Source of the DNA: Pseudoduganella rivuli
GTDB lineage: Bacteria > Pseudomonadota > Gammaproteobacteria > Burkholderiales > Burkholderiaceae_D
DNA: 64,000 nucleotides
Direction of reading: 5' to 3'
Assembly (NCBI RefSeq): GCF_009674485.1
Contig: NZ_WKJJ01000007.1
Span: 248,001-312,000, forward strand
Position numbers and translations under genes: made by a program. Below are positions 26,745-35,504 of the stretch, in pieces. Numbering within the stretch: the first letter of the stretch is position 1; every line of letters begins with the position of its first letter. The notes below the pieces were generated by a model, which was given only the letters and a program-made list of their open reading frames with translations, was not told the DNA's origin and did no database searches.

Positions 26745-27830
26745 ATGTCCACCGCAACCAAGAAAACCAAAGCCGGCGCTACCCGGCGCGCGCCCAGCAT
26801 GTCCGACGTGGCCAAAATGGCCGGCGTGTCGGAAATGACGGTGTCGCGCGTGATGAACCACTCCGACAAAGTCCACGAAGACACGCGCAGGAAAGTCGCG
26901 GAAGCCATGGCGGCGCTGAATTACGCGCCGAACCAGATGGCGCGCGGCCTGGCCGGCGCCCGCGCCGTGCGGGCCGGCTTCATGTACAGCTATCCGACCG
27001 GTCCTTATCTGACGGAATTCCTGCGCGGCCTGCTGGCCGCGGCGACACTGAACAACATCCAGCTGGTGGTGGAAAAGTGCGAGCTGGGACAATCCGCGGT
27101 GGCGCCCACCGAGCGCCTGCTGTCCCAGCAGCTCGACGGCGTGATCCTGCCGCCGCCGCTGTGCGACATTCCCGTCATCAGCGATGCCGTGGTGGCTGCC
27201 GGTATTCCGCTGGTGGCGGTGGCGTGCGGCCCGATCGACAGCCGCATCAACGCCATCATGATCGACGACCGCCAGGCCGCGTACGAAATGACGCGCCACC
27301 TGCTGCGGCTGGGACACCGCCGCATCGGTTTCATCACGGGCAATCCCGGCCAGTCGGTGACCCGGCCACGCCTGGACGGCTACCGCGCGGCGCTGCAGGA
27401 GTTTGGCGGCGACCTGTCGCCGGAACTGGTGGCGCCGGGGATGTTCCATTACCGTTCCGGGCTGGAAGCGGCGGAAACCCTGCTGGCGCTGGCCGAACGT
27501 CCCAGCGCGATCTTTGCCAGCAATGACGACATGGCGGCCGGCGTGGTCGCCGTCGCGCACAAGGCGGGACTGGACGTGCCGGGCGATTTGACCGTCGTCG
27601 GCTTCGACGATACGGCGCTGGCCACCACCATCTGGCCCGAGCTGACGACCGTGCACCAGCCGATTGCCGACATGGCGGAGATGGCGGTGCGCTGCCTGGT
27701 CGAGCAGGTGAAAGGGATCCGGCAGCACAAGGCGGCGCCGGTGGAGCAGCAACTGGTGGACTTTACGTTGATCCGGCGGCAGTCGGATGCGGCGCCCCGG
27801 GTGCGGCCACGGACCCGGGTTGTGGCCTGA
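26745..27830 (+). CDS. LacI-family regulator of the xylan locus (copy 1)
   Basis: This 361-residue repressor has the LacI helix-turn-helix (MSDVAKMAGVSEMTVSRVMN, residues about 19-38), hinge helix YAPNQMARGLAG and a periplasmic-binding-type sensor domain (RRIGFITGNPGQ, IFASNDDMAAGVV, TVVGFDDTALATTIWPELTT). Recognition and hinge helices are nearly the same as those of the second LacI protein encoded tail to tail one base away, so both may bind the same palindrome. The effector is probably a xylan-derived sugar. The start lacks a good ribosome site (see the -10 at 26733). The gene is divergent from the transporter operon. Confidence 0.92.
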   Translation: MSTATKKTKAGATRRAPSMSDVAKMAGVSEMTVSRVMNHSDKVHEDTRRKVAEAMAALNYAPNQMARGLAGARAVRAGFMYSYPTGPYLTEFLRGLLAAATLNNIQLVVEKCELGQSAVAPTERLLSQQLDGVILPPPLCDIPVISDAVVAAGIPLVAVACGPIDSRINAIMIDDRQAAYEMTRHLLRLGHRRIGFITGNPGQSVTRPRLDGYRAALQEFGGDLSPELVAPGMFHYRSGLEAAETLLALAERPSAIFASNDDMAAGVVAVAHKAGLDVPGDLTVVGFDDTALATTIWPELTTVHQPIADMAEMAVRCLVEQVKGIRQHKAAPVEQQLVDFTLIRRQSDAAPRVRPRTRVVA

Positions 27831-27831
27831 A

Positions 27832-28947
27832 TTACGGTTTGGACTTGCCGGCGATGCGGCTCGGCGGGCGAATGCGGGGAGCGGCGTCGGACTGGCGGCG
27901 CACAAGCGTGAAGTCCATCACCATTTGCGCGGGTTCCGCATCTTCGCCTTCGCGCTTGGCGCGGATCTGTTGCACGACGAAGCGCACTGCCGCTTCCGCC
28001 ATGTCGGCAATCGGCTGGCGCACCGTGGTCAGTTCCGGCCAGATCGTGGTCGCCAGCGGCGTATCGTCGAAACCGGCCACCGTCAGGTCGCCCGGCACGT
28101 CCAGTCCCATGCGGTGCGCCACGGCCACCACGGCCGCCGCCATGTCGTCATTGCTGGCGAAAATCGCCGTTGGCCGCGTCGACAGGGCCAGCAGCGATTC
28201 GGCCGCATCCAGTCCGGAACGGTAGGTAAATAAACCCTGCACGATCAATTCCGGCGCATCGGCCAGCTTGTGCGCGGCCATGGCGGCCTTGAAGCCGGCC
28301 AGGCGGCGCGCGCTGACGCTCTGGTTCGGATTGCCGGCGACGAAACCGATGCGCTGGTGGCCCAGCGCCACCAGGTGGCTGGCCATGCTGTAGGCCGCCT
28401 GGTAGTCGTCGATGCTGACGCCGCCCACGCGCGGATCGGGCGTGCCGCAAGCCACGGTGACGGCCGGCGTGCCCGCTTCGGTGATCAGGTCGATCAGTTT
28501 CTGGTCGTCGCACAGCGGCGGCGGCACGATGATGCCGTCGATGCCGTTGGCGATCAGGCGGCGCGCCTGGTCGCGCGCGTCGTCTTCGCATTTTTCCACC
28601 ACCAGCTGCACATTGTTGGAGCTGGCCTGGTTCAGCAAGCCGACCAGGAATTCACTGATATAGCCCGCGCTCGGATTGCTGTACAAGAAGCCCACGCGCA
28701 TCGCGTGCGAACCGGCCAGGCGGCGCGCCACCTGGTTCGGCGTGTAATTCAGCTCGGCGACGGCCGCCATGACTTTCACGCGGGTCTTTTCACGGACCTT
28801 GGCGTCGCCGTTCATCACGCGCGATACCGTCATCGGCGACACGCCGGCCAGTTCCGCCACGTCGGACATGGTCGGGGCATGGGGTTTTTGCCCGGCAACG
28901 GGCGCCGGCGCTTGCGTTGAAGGGGTTTTCGCTATTGTTTTTGTCAT
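27832..28947 (-). CDS. LacI-family regulator of the xylan locus (copy 2)
   Basis: This 371-residue paralogue of the preceding regulator has HTH MSDVAELAGVSPMTVSRVMN, hinge YTPNQVARRLAG and the same sensor landmarks (QLVVEKCE, VPPPLCD, ASNDDMAAAVVAVAH, GFDDTPLATTIWPELTTV). The two differ most in the N-terminal tail and the ligand-pocket loops, so they may read different sugars. Its stop codon is one base from that of copy 1. An operator-like site overlaps a TATAAAT element just upstream, suggesting autoregulation. The start has no clear ribosome site. Confidence 0.92.
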   Translation of the reverse strand: MTKTIAKTPSTQAPAPVAGQKPHAPTMSDVAELAGVSPMTVSRVMNGDAKVREKTRVKVMAAVAELNYTPNQVARRLAGSHAMRVGFLYSNPSAGYISEFLVGLLNQASSNNVQLVVEKCEDDARDQARRLIANGIDGIIVPPPLCDDQKLIDLITEAGTPAVTVACGTPDPRVGGVSIDDYQAAYSMASHLVALGHQRIGFVAGNPNQSVSARRLAGFKAAMAAHKLADAPELIVQGLFTYRSGLDAAESLLALSTRPTAIFASNDDMAAAVVAVAHRMGLDVPGDLTVAGFDDTPLATTIWPELTTVRQPIADMAEAAVRFVVQQIRAKREGEDAEPAQMVMDFTLVRRQSDAAPRIRPPSRIAGKSKP

Positions 28948-28959
28948 TGGTGTTGGCTA

Positions 28960-28975
28960 ATGTTTGCGCTATTTA
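28960..28975. promoter_or_regulatory. LacI-type operator-like site in front of LacI copy 2
   Basis: The site reads ATGTTTGCGCTATTTA and lies 12 bp upstream of the regulator's ATG. On the minus strand it overlaps TATAAAT (28977-28971), a good -10 candidate, which fits repression by promoter occlusion. Confidence 0.64.
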
Positions 28976-29000
28976 TAAGGCCAGACTTTACCACAAGGGA

Positions 29001-31229
29001 CTAGCCGTTGCCGGGTGCATAGGGGAAGCGCAGCTTGCGGTAATGGTCGAGGTCATGCGCCGGCGGCGCCACGCCGGCCGGCAGCGGCAAGCCGGAAACC
29101 GACTGGAAGTACGCGATGCAGGCGTCGCGCCACAATTGCGCATTGGCCGCCTGGCGTTGCAGGCGCGCCGCGGTTTCCGCATGGCGGCGCGCATCGATGG
29201 CCGGCGCCAGCGCGGCCCACTGCGCCTGCATGTCCCGCGCCTGGCGCACGCCCCGGTCGTAATGGCTGATGAGTTCCTGCCACAGCGTGCGGCCGGACGC
29301 CATCCGGTAGTCCCACGGCAAATGGTGGAACCACAGCAGCACCTGTTCCGGCGTGGTGCGCGGGTCGGCCAGTTGCGCCGCCAACGCAGGTGCATACTGG
29401 GCGATGGCATTGCTGCCGGTGGCGGTGCGGTCGAAACCGATGCCGTCCCGCGCGGTGCGGTGGTAGTACACGGGATTCCAGTCCGGGCGCTCCAGGTTGT
29501 CGACCCAGGGCGCGGGGCCGTGGTGGTGGCCGGTGCCCATCATGTGGTGCAAACCGAGCGGCGTCATGTAGTTGACCACGGCTTCGCGCGACACCATCAT
29601 CATGCCGGTGACGGCGCCGCGCACGGCGGTATCGCGGCTGAAGGTTTGCGCGGCCCACTCGTCGGCAATGGCGCGCGCGTCGCCGCGCGGATTCCACGCC
29701 AGGCGGCCGAACGCGTACCAGTTGGCCTGGTCGAAATGCGAGCCGCTCCAGTTGCGGTCGCTGCCGATATTGGCCACGCCGGCCATGCCGGTCAGCTTGC
29801 CGGGCGCCTGTTGCAGCACATCGGCGACGCTGAGGGGAGGGCTGCCGTGGTGCGTATTGGCCGCCAGCGTTTCCTGGAACAGGGGGCCGAGATAGGCCAT
29901 GTCGGTGGAAAAGCCCAGGTACTCCTTGGTGATCTGGAATTCCATCATCAGCGGCGTGCGTGGCATGGCGCCAAACAGTGGATGGAACGGTTCGCGCGGC
30001 TGGAAGTCGATCGCGCCGTTCTTTACCTGCACCAGCACGTTGGGTGCGAAGCGGCCGTCGAACGGCTTGAATTCGTCGTATGCCTGTTTGGCCCGGTCGT
30101 CGGTTTTCGTGCCGCCCGGCGCATAGACGAACGCGCGCCACATCACGGCGCCGTTGTGCGGGGCGAGCGCGGCGGCCAGCATGTTGGCGCCGTCCACGTG
30201 CGTGCGGTGATAATCCTGCGGTCCCGGCTGGCCCTCGGAATTGGCTTTGACGAGGAAGCCGCCGAAGTCGGGGATGGCGCGGTAAATCTCGTCGGCCTCG
30301 CGCTGCCACCAGGCGCGCACCTGCGGGTCGAGCGGATCGGCGGTGGCGGTTTCCTTCAATTCCAGCGGCGTGGAAAAGCGCACGGAGAGATAGACGCGAA
30401 TTCCGTACGGACGGAACACGCCGGCCAGTGCCGCCGCCTTGGCGATGAAAGCGGGCGACAGCATTTCCGCCTTGGCATTGACATTGTTGAGCACCGTGCC
30501 GTTGATGCCGAGCGACGCGTTGGCGCGGGCGTAATCCAGGTAACGCGCGTCGACAATGTCGGGCAGCGCCCACCAGTCCCAGATCGACTGGCCCGCATAG
30601 CCCCGTTCCACCGTGCGGTCCGGGTTGTCCCAGTGGTTCAGCACGCGCAACTTCAGCGCCGGTGCACTGGCCGATTCCAGCGGGGCGCCGCTGGCGGCGG
30701 CGCGCAACCATGCAAAGCTGCCGTACAGCAGGCCGATGTCGCTGTTGGCGGCGATCAGGAACACATTCTTCCCCTGCAGGCGCGTACGGCGCAGCACATA
30801 GCCTTCCGTTCCCGCATCGGCCAGCGCAAGGCTGCTGCGGACCGTGTCCGGCAAGTCGGCCGCGCGCGCCAGCACCAGCGCGCCATCCGCCACAGTGTTG
30901 CCGGTGGCGGGCGCCTTGCCCAGCATGCCGGCCAGGCCGCGCTGTAACTCGGCCATGGCCGCATCGGTGGTGGGCGAGGCGGGCGCCAGCCGCACCACCG
31001 TGCGCGCCTGCGCCTGCAATTGCGCGCGCGCGGCGCCTGGCAGCGGCGCGTAGCGCAGCCACAGGGCGTAGCCATCTTCGTCGGCCGCTTGCGCCGCGGC
31101 CTGTGCCGGCGCCATGAGCGGCGTTGCGGCCAGTAGCAGCATGACGGCCAGCACCGGCAGCAGCGCCAGGCGCGCCCGTGTCATATGACGGAATACATCG
31201 CGCAAAGTACGGCGTAAAATTTCGGGCAT
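29001..31229 (-). CDS. Alpha-glucuronidase, glycoside hydrolase family 67
   Basis: This 742-residue enzyme removes (4-O-methyl)glucuronate from the non-reducing end of xylo-oligosaccharides. GH67 hallmarks are DGYALWLRY, LNHWDNPDRTVERGYAG, SIWDWWALP, FLVKANSEGQPGP, MEFQITKEYLGF, GSHFDQANWYAFGRLAWNP and GTGHHHGPAPWVDNLERP. I start at the ATG after CCGGAGCTTCC; a later ATG at residue 16 would give a more standard signal peptide (RARLALLPVLAVMLLLAATP). The mature enzyme is probably periplasmic. It is the third gene of the SGNH-GH115-GH67 operon, 26 bp after GH115. Confidence 0.94.
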   Translation of the reverse strand: MPEILRRTLRDVFRHMTRARLALLPVLAVMLLLAATPLMAPAQAAAQAADEDGYALWLRYAPLPGAARAQLQAQARTVVRLAPASPTTDAAMAELQRGLAGMLGKAPATGNTVADGALVLARAADLPDTVRSSLALADAGTEGYVLRRTRLQGKNVFLIAANSDIGLLYGSFAWLRAAASGAPLESASAPALKLRVLNHWDNPDRTVERGYAGQSIWDWWALPDIVDARYLDYARANASLGINGTVLNNVNAKAEMLSPAFIAKAAALAGVFRPYGIRVYLSVRFSTPLELKETATADPLDPQVRAWWQREADEIYRAIPDFGGFLVKANSEGQPGPQDYHRTHVDGANMLAAALAPHNGAVMWRAFVYAPGGTKTDDRAKQAYDEFKPFDGRFAPNVLVQVKNGAIDFQPREPFHPLFGAMPRTPLMMEFQITKEYLGFSTDMAYLGPLFQETLAANTHHGSPPLSVADVLQQAPGKLTGMAGVANIGSDRNWSGSHFDQANWYAFGRLAWNPRGDARAIADEWAAQTFSRDTAVRGAVTGMMMVSREAVVNYMTPLGLHHMMGTGHHHGPAPWVDNLERPDWNPVYYHRTARDGIGFDRTATGSNAIAQYAPALAAQLADPRTTPEQVLLWFHHLPWDYRMASGRTLWQELISHYDRGVRQARDMQAQWAALAPAIDARRHAETAARLQRQAANAQLWRDACIAYFQSVSGLPLPAGVAPPAHDLDHYRKLRFPYAPGNG

Positions 31230-31255
31230 GGAAGCTCCGGATTGGTTCAATATCA

Positions 31256-34147
31256 TCATGGCGCGCGCGGGCTTTCCTGCGGGCCGAGGTAAGTATCGCG
31301 CAGGCCGCCCGTGTCGACCACCAGCGATTGCAGCACGATGCCGGGATCGAGTGCCCAGAAGTGCAGCGTGTGCACGCCGGGTTGGGCGATCGTATGGCGC
31401 GACTGGTGCAGGGCCGCGCCTTCGGCAACCCAGCGCTCCCAGTCCTTTTCCGTCTTGCCGGCGTGGAGATTGACGATTTGCGGCGGTTCGTCGTCGAACG
31501 ACACGGCATAGCGCAATCCCGCGCCGGGCTGGAAATTCAGGGTGGGCGCCAGCGTGGCGCGGACCGTGACCGGGCCCGCGCTGTTCAATGCCATGCGGTA
31601 TTCCAGGCGCATATCGGCAGGTTGCTGCGGTGCGGCCGGCAGCACACCCGGCGTGGTGGCCATGCCGGACAACGTGCGGCCATGGCCGGGAATGCGCTGC
31701 CAGCTGCGGCCGGCAGGCGCACGGGCGCCGGTATAGTGTTCCGCTTCGATGGCCACCATGCCGTCGGCTTCCAGGAAGGTGCCGGACGGCACGCCGGCGA
31801 TGGTGGTGCCGGCGCGGCGTAGCGGCACGGTGACGTCCACCTGCGCGCCATCGGCATCGCGCACCGTCAAGGTGGCGGCGGCCGCATCGGCGGGCGCCTG
31901 GTCCCACAGCACGTTCACCAGTACGCGCTGTTCCCTGTCGACGGTGCCTTGCGGGTGGTCGAGCGTGATCCATGGCGCGCTGGCCGTCACGGTATAGCGC
32001 AGCGGCGCGGCACCCCGGTTGAAGACTTCGATGTAGCGGGGCTTGCGCGAGACCGCGTCCAGCGCGGGCAGGGCGGCAAGTTTGCCGTCGGCCGGCCAGG
32101 CGGCGGCGCTGCCTTCGACCGCCACGCCCAGCGCCGCCTGTGGCGGCAACGCCAGCTCGCGCACGGCGGGCATCACGTTTTCCGGCGGCTGGTTCCAGTA
32201 CGTGTAACCGATATGGGTCTGGTCCATCATGTGGTTCCACTTGCCGCCGCTGGTGTCGAGGTTGTAGCGGCGCGACAGCGCGGCATCCTCGGCAAACAGG
32301 GCCCGCACGCGGGCCGCCATGTCGTTGGCCGCGCTGCGGCCCTGGCGTGCATACAGCGCGTTCAGGCCGGCGCTGACGTACATGGCGTTGACCACGGCTC
32401 CCGCCTTGACCGGGTGCAGCACCAGCTGGAAGTAGGCGTCGCGCTGCGCGGCGGGCAGTTTTGCGTATAGGGCTTCGGCGCGCGCGGCCAGCGCTTCATA
32501 ATCGCGCGCGATGCGGCGCGCCTCGTCGTCGTGCACCAGGCTGTACGTCGTCGGCGACAGCATTTCCGGCTTGCGGCGGCTGTTGTATTGCGTATAGGTG
32601 GCGACGATGGCGGCAATGTCCGCCGCATGTTCCGTGCCGAATTCGCGCGCGGCCCACTCGCGCAAATAGCCATCCATGCGTTCCACCGTCATGGCTTGCG
32701 GATTCCACGCCTGCGTCAGGAAGAATTCAATCGGCACTTCCATTGGTTTCAGGTCGCCGACATTGACCACCCACATGCGGCGCGCATCGTATTCCCACGC
32801 CAGGTTCATCTGTTCCCAGATTTTCGGGATCGGCGTCACGTTGATCCATTTATACGAGCGTGGGCCGCCCACGTAATCGAAGTGGTAATAGACGCCGGCG
32901 CCGCCGCTGCGGGCGCGTTCGGCCGCGGTCGGCAGGCGGCGGATATTGCCCCAGTTATCGTCGCACCACAGCAGCATCACGTCGTCCGGCACGCGCATGC
33001 CCAGTTCATAGTATTGCTGCACTTCCTTGTACAGCGCCCACAGTTGCGGCACCTGCTCGACTTTCGGGTTGATTTCGCTGGCGATCAGCTTGCGCTGGTC
33101 CGCCACGATGCGCTCCAGCAGGCTGGTATTGGCGTCGGCCGACATCGGCTCGTCGCCGTCGCCGCGCATGCCGATGGTGATGACCTTGTCGTAGTCGCGC
33201 GTCTGGCGCAGGCCGCCGCGCCAGAATTCGCGCAGTGTCTCGCTGTTGCGCGTGTAATCCCACGGGCCGCTGCCCTGGCGCTTCCATTCCTGCTGGGCGC
33301 GCATCATGGGTTCGTGGTGCGACGTGCCCATGACGATGCCGTAGCGGTGCGCCAGTTCGCCGTTGCGCTTGTCATCGTCAAAGAAGGCCGAACCCCACAT
33401 GGCGGGCCACAGGTAATTGCCCCGCAGCCGCAGGATCAGTTCGAAGACTTTTTCGTAGAACGCGTGGTTGTAGCCGCCGAAGCGCTCCTTGGCCCAGTTG
33501 GTCAGCGCGGGCTGTTCATCGTTGAGGAAAATGCCCCGGTATTGCACGGCGGGCGCGTCGCTGACGGTATCGGGTGCATGGGCGAACACGCTGTCATGGC
33601 GTGGCGTCGGTACGTCTGCCCACCAGTACCACGGCGAGACGCCGATTTGTTCCGACAGCGTATAGATGCCGTAGATCGTGCCGCGCCGGTCGCTGCCGGC
33701 AATCACCAGCGCGCGCTCGACTCCTGGCAGCGGGTTGGCCACGGTGCGCAGTTGAAAAGCTTCCCACTTGCCGCGCAACGCTTTGGCGTCGATGACACCC
33801 TTGGCCGCCAGCTGGTCGATCAGCGCGCTTTTTCCCAGCGTGCCGATAATCACGATGTCCTTGCCGCGGATTTGCCGGTCCAGACGCAGCGCCGGCGTCA
33901 ACGTGGTGACGCGGCGGATATCGGCCTGCAGGTCGGCCGCCGCACGCAGCACGCCGGGATCGTCCGACGGATCGGCAAACAGCACGGCTGCCTTGCCGTG
34001 TTCCGCCAGCGCCACCGCTTGCGGGGCGGGGCGCGTGAACGACGCCACGGCCGGCTGGCCGATGGCCCAGGCGGGTAACGCGGGCAATGCGGCGGCCAGC
34101 AGCGCCAGAGCGGCAAACAGGCGCGGCAACTTCATGAAGGCGGTCAT
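31256..34147 (-). CDS. Xylan alpha-1,2-glucuronidase, glycoside hydrolase family 115
   Basis: This 963-residue enzyme has a signal peptide (LFAALALLAAALPALPAWA), an N-terminal alpha/beta domain, a TIM-barrel region (YRGIFLNDEQPAL, LRLRGNYLWPAMWGSAF, VMGTSHHEPMMRAQQEW, GMRGDGDEPM, LWCDDNWGNIRRLP) and C-terminal beta-domains. GH115 enzymes release methylglucuronate from internal as well as terminal xylose residues of polymeric glucuronoxylan, complementing GH67. Its ATG overlaps the TGA of the SGNH gene as ATGA. A C-terminal carbohydrate-binding-like module is suggested by VAIEAEHYTGA. Confidence 0.94.
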   Translation of the reverse strand: MTAFMKLPRLFAALALLAAALPALPAWAIGQPAVASFTRPAPQAVALAEHGKAAVLFADPSDDPGVLRAAADLQADIRRVTTLTPALRLDRQIRGKDIVIIGTLGKSALIDQLAAKGVIDAKALRGKWEAFQLRTVANPLPGVERALVIAGSDRRGTIYGIYTLSEQIGVSPWYWWADVPTPRHDSVFAHAPDTVSDAPAVQYRGIFLNDEQPALTNWAKERFGGYNHAFYEKVFELILRLRGNYLWPAMWGSAFFDDDKRNGELAHRYGIVMGTSHHEPMMRAQQEWKRQGSGPWDYTRNSETLREFWRGGLRQTRDYDKVITIGMRGDGDEPMSADANTSLLERIVADQRKLIASEINPKVEQVPQLWALYKEVQQYYELGMRVPDDVMLLWCDDNWGNIRRLPTAAERARSGGAGVYYHFDYVGGPRSYKWINVTPIPKIWEQMNLAWEYDARRMWVVNVGDLKPMEVPIEFFLTQAWNPQAMTVERMDGYLREWAAREFGTEHAADIAAIVATYTQYNSRRKPEMLSPTTYSLVHDDEARRIARDYEALAARAEALYAKLPAAQRDAYFQLVLHPVKAGAVVNAMYVSAGLNALYARQGRSAANDMAARVRALFAEDAALSRRYNLDTSGGKWNHMMDQTHIGYTYWNQPPENVMPAVRELALPPQAALGVAVEGSAAAWPADGKLAALPALDAVSRKPRYIEVFNRGAAPLRYTVTASAPWITLDHPQGTVDREQRVLVNVLWDQAPADAAAATLTVRDADGAQVDVTVPLRRAGTTIAGVPSGTFLEADGMVAIEAEHYTGARAPAGRSWQRIPGHGRTLSGMATTPGVLPAAPQQPADMRLEYRMALNSAGPVTVRATLAPTLNFQPGAGLRYAVSFDDEPPQIVNLHAGKTEKDWERWVAEGAALHQSRHTIAQPGVHTLHFWALDPGIVLQSLVVDTGGLRDTYLGPQESPRAP

Positions 34148-35409
34148 GGACGGACCTTGCAAGGCTGGTTCAGCACGGACAGGGGCACGGCGTCAGCCAG
34201 CGCGCGGTAGCCGGCGGCCGATGGGTGCAGGCCGTCGCCGGAATCGTAGGCTTTATCCATGTAGGCCGGCCGCGCCGGATCGCGCAGCGCGGCGTCGAAA
34301 TCCACCACGTGGTCGAAAACGCCGCTGTTGCGGATCCAGTCATTCAGCGCCACGCGGTCTTCTTCATTTTCCTTTTCAGGATGGTAATAGCCGCTGCCGG
34401 AATAGGGCGTGACCGTGGCGCCCAGTAGGCAGACGCCATGCGCGTGGGCCTGGTCGGCCAGTTGGCGGTAGGCCGACTGCATGTCGGCCAGCAGGCGCTG
34501 GCGGTCGGCCGGCGTGTCGGAACCGTTGCGGTGCTGGCCGCCCATGTCGTTGACGCCGATGAATACCAGTGCGTGGGTGACGCCGGCGCGTCCGGTCACG
34601 TCGCGCAGGAAGCGCGCGGACAGGTTCGGGCCCAGGCCGTCGCGCAGCAGGCGCCCGCCGCCGATGCCCGCGTTGACCACGCCCACCGGCAGGTTTGCCG
34701 CGCGCAGGCGGCCGGCCAGGACGTCGGTCCAGCGCGTATTGCTGTCGTTGACGACGCCGTAACCATCCGTGATGGAGTCGCCGATGGCCACAAAGGCGCG
34801 GGTAGCGGCGCCGGCCAGCACTTCCACGTCGCTGATGACGTACCAGCGCGGTACCGCCTGTGCCTCAGGCCAGGCGGCATCGGTTACGCGGTTGCCGGGC
34901 AACAGGTAGCTGCTGGTACGGGCGCCCGGGTGGCCGGTCTGGCGCGCCGGTTCGCCCTTGAAATGCAGGGAAATGGCGACGTCGACGCCGGCGGCAACGG
35001 GCAAATCGACGGGATCGCTGTAAAACTCGGCGCCGGCCGGGATCAGCACCTGGCCGCGGCCATTGAATTTCAGCGCGCGCAAGGTAGCGCCGTCCACGTC
35101 GGCCTTGCCCAGCCTGGGCGCCAGCGCCACGCTGGCCGCTTCTACCTGCAGCGGGGCCGTGCCGAAGACATTCGACAGGCGTATCCGCACCCGCTGGCCG
35201 CCCAGCGACAGCCGCACCACCTGGCGCAGGCTGCTGTCGCGCCAGTGCTGCGCCGGCAGCACGTTGTCGCCCTCGGCCACCAGTTGCGCCGTGCCCCAGG
35301 CGGCAACCCAGTGCTGCGGTTCCGCGGCCGCCGCCATGGTAGCGCCCAGCAGGCAGAGCGATGCCAGCGTGCTTTTTATAATAAACGTTATTGTTTTAAT
35401 AGTTTTCAT
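34144..35409 (-). CDS. SGNH/GDSL hydrolase, probable xylan acetyl/feruloyl esterase
   Basis: This 421-residue secreted protein has a signal peptide (TLASLCLLGATMAAAA), an N-terminal beta-domain of about 150 residues (RVRIRLSNVFG) and an SGNH hydrolase domain: block I GDSITDGYG, block II NAGIGGG, block III GVNDMGG and block V DGLHPSAAGY with the catalytic Asp-x-x-His. The two-domain layout is that of GDSL esterases acting on polysaccharides. Deacetylation of xylan is inferred from the alpha-glucuronidases downstream. The ATG follows GGAGACGACCTG. It leads the leftward operon and is divergent from the glucarate dehydratase operon, with an operator-like site between them. Confidence 0.87.
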   Translation of the reverse strand: MKTIKTITFIIKSTLASLCLLGATMAAAAEPQHWVAAWGTAQLVAEGDNVLPAQHWRDSSLRQVVRLSLGGQRVRIRLSNVFGTAPLQVEAASVALAPRLGKADVDGATLRALKFNGRGQVLIPAGAEFYSDPVDLPVAAGVDVAISLHFKGEPARQTGHPGARTSSYLLPGNRVTDAAWPEAQAVPRWYVISDVEVLAGAATRAFVAIGDSITDGYGVVNDSNTRWTDVLAGRLRAANLPVGVVNAGIGGGRLLRDGLGPNLSARFLRDVTGRAGVTHALVFIGVNDMGGQHRNGSDTPADRQRLLADMQSAYRQLADQAHAHGVCLLGATVTPYSGSGYYHPEKENEEDRVALNDWIRNSGVFDHVVDFDAALRDPARPAYMDKAYDSGDGLHPSAAGYRALADAVPLSVLNQPCKVRP

Positions 35410-35473
35410 CAGGTCGTCTCCGCTTGCCTTGGTATGGGTTGACTTGCGCAACCAAATCCTTCAAACTCGAAAA

Positions 35474-35489
35474 ATGTTAGCGCTATTTA
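35474..35489. promoter_or_regulatory. LacI-type operator-like site between SGNH and glucarate dehydratase operons
   Basis: The site reads ATGTTAGCGCTATTTA. Its left half is a perfect consensus half-site. It lies 64 bp upstream of the leftward esterase-glucuronidase operon and 15 bp before the rightward sugar-acid operon, so one repressor could control both. Confidence 0.7.
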
Positions 35490-35504
35490 TTTTAGGGTAT
35501 GAAA

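Noticed and set aside
31230..32240. Open frame extending the GH67 gene upstream into the GH115 gene
   Set aside because: The extension is opposite-phase translation of GH115 sequence; a good ribosome site and signal-peptide-like N-terminus mark the real GH67 start at 31229.
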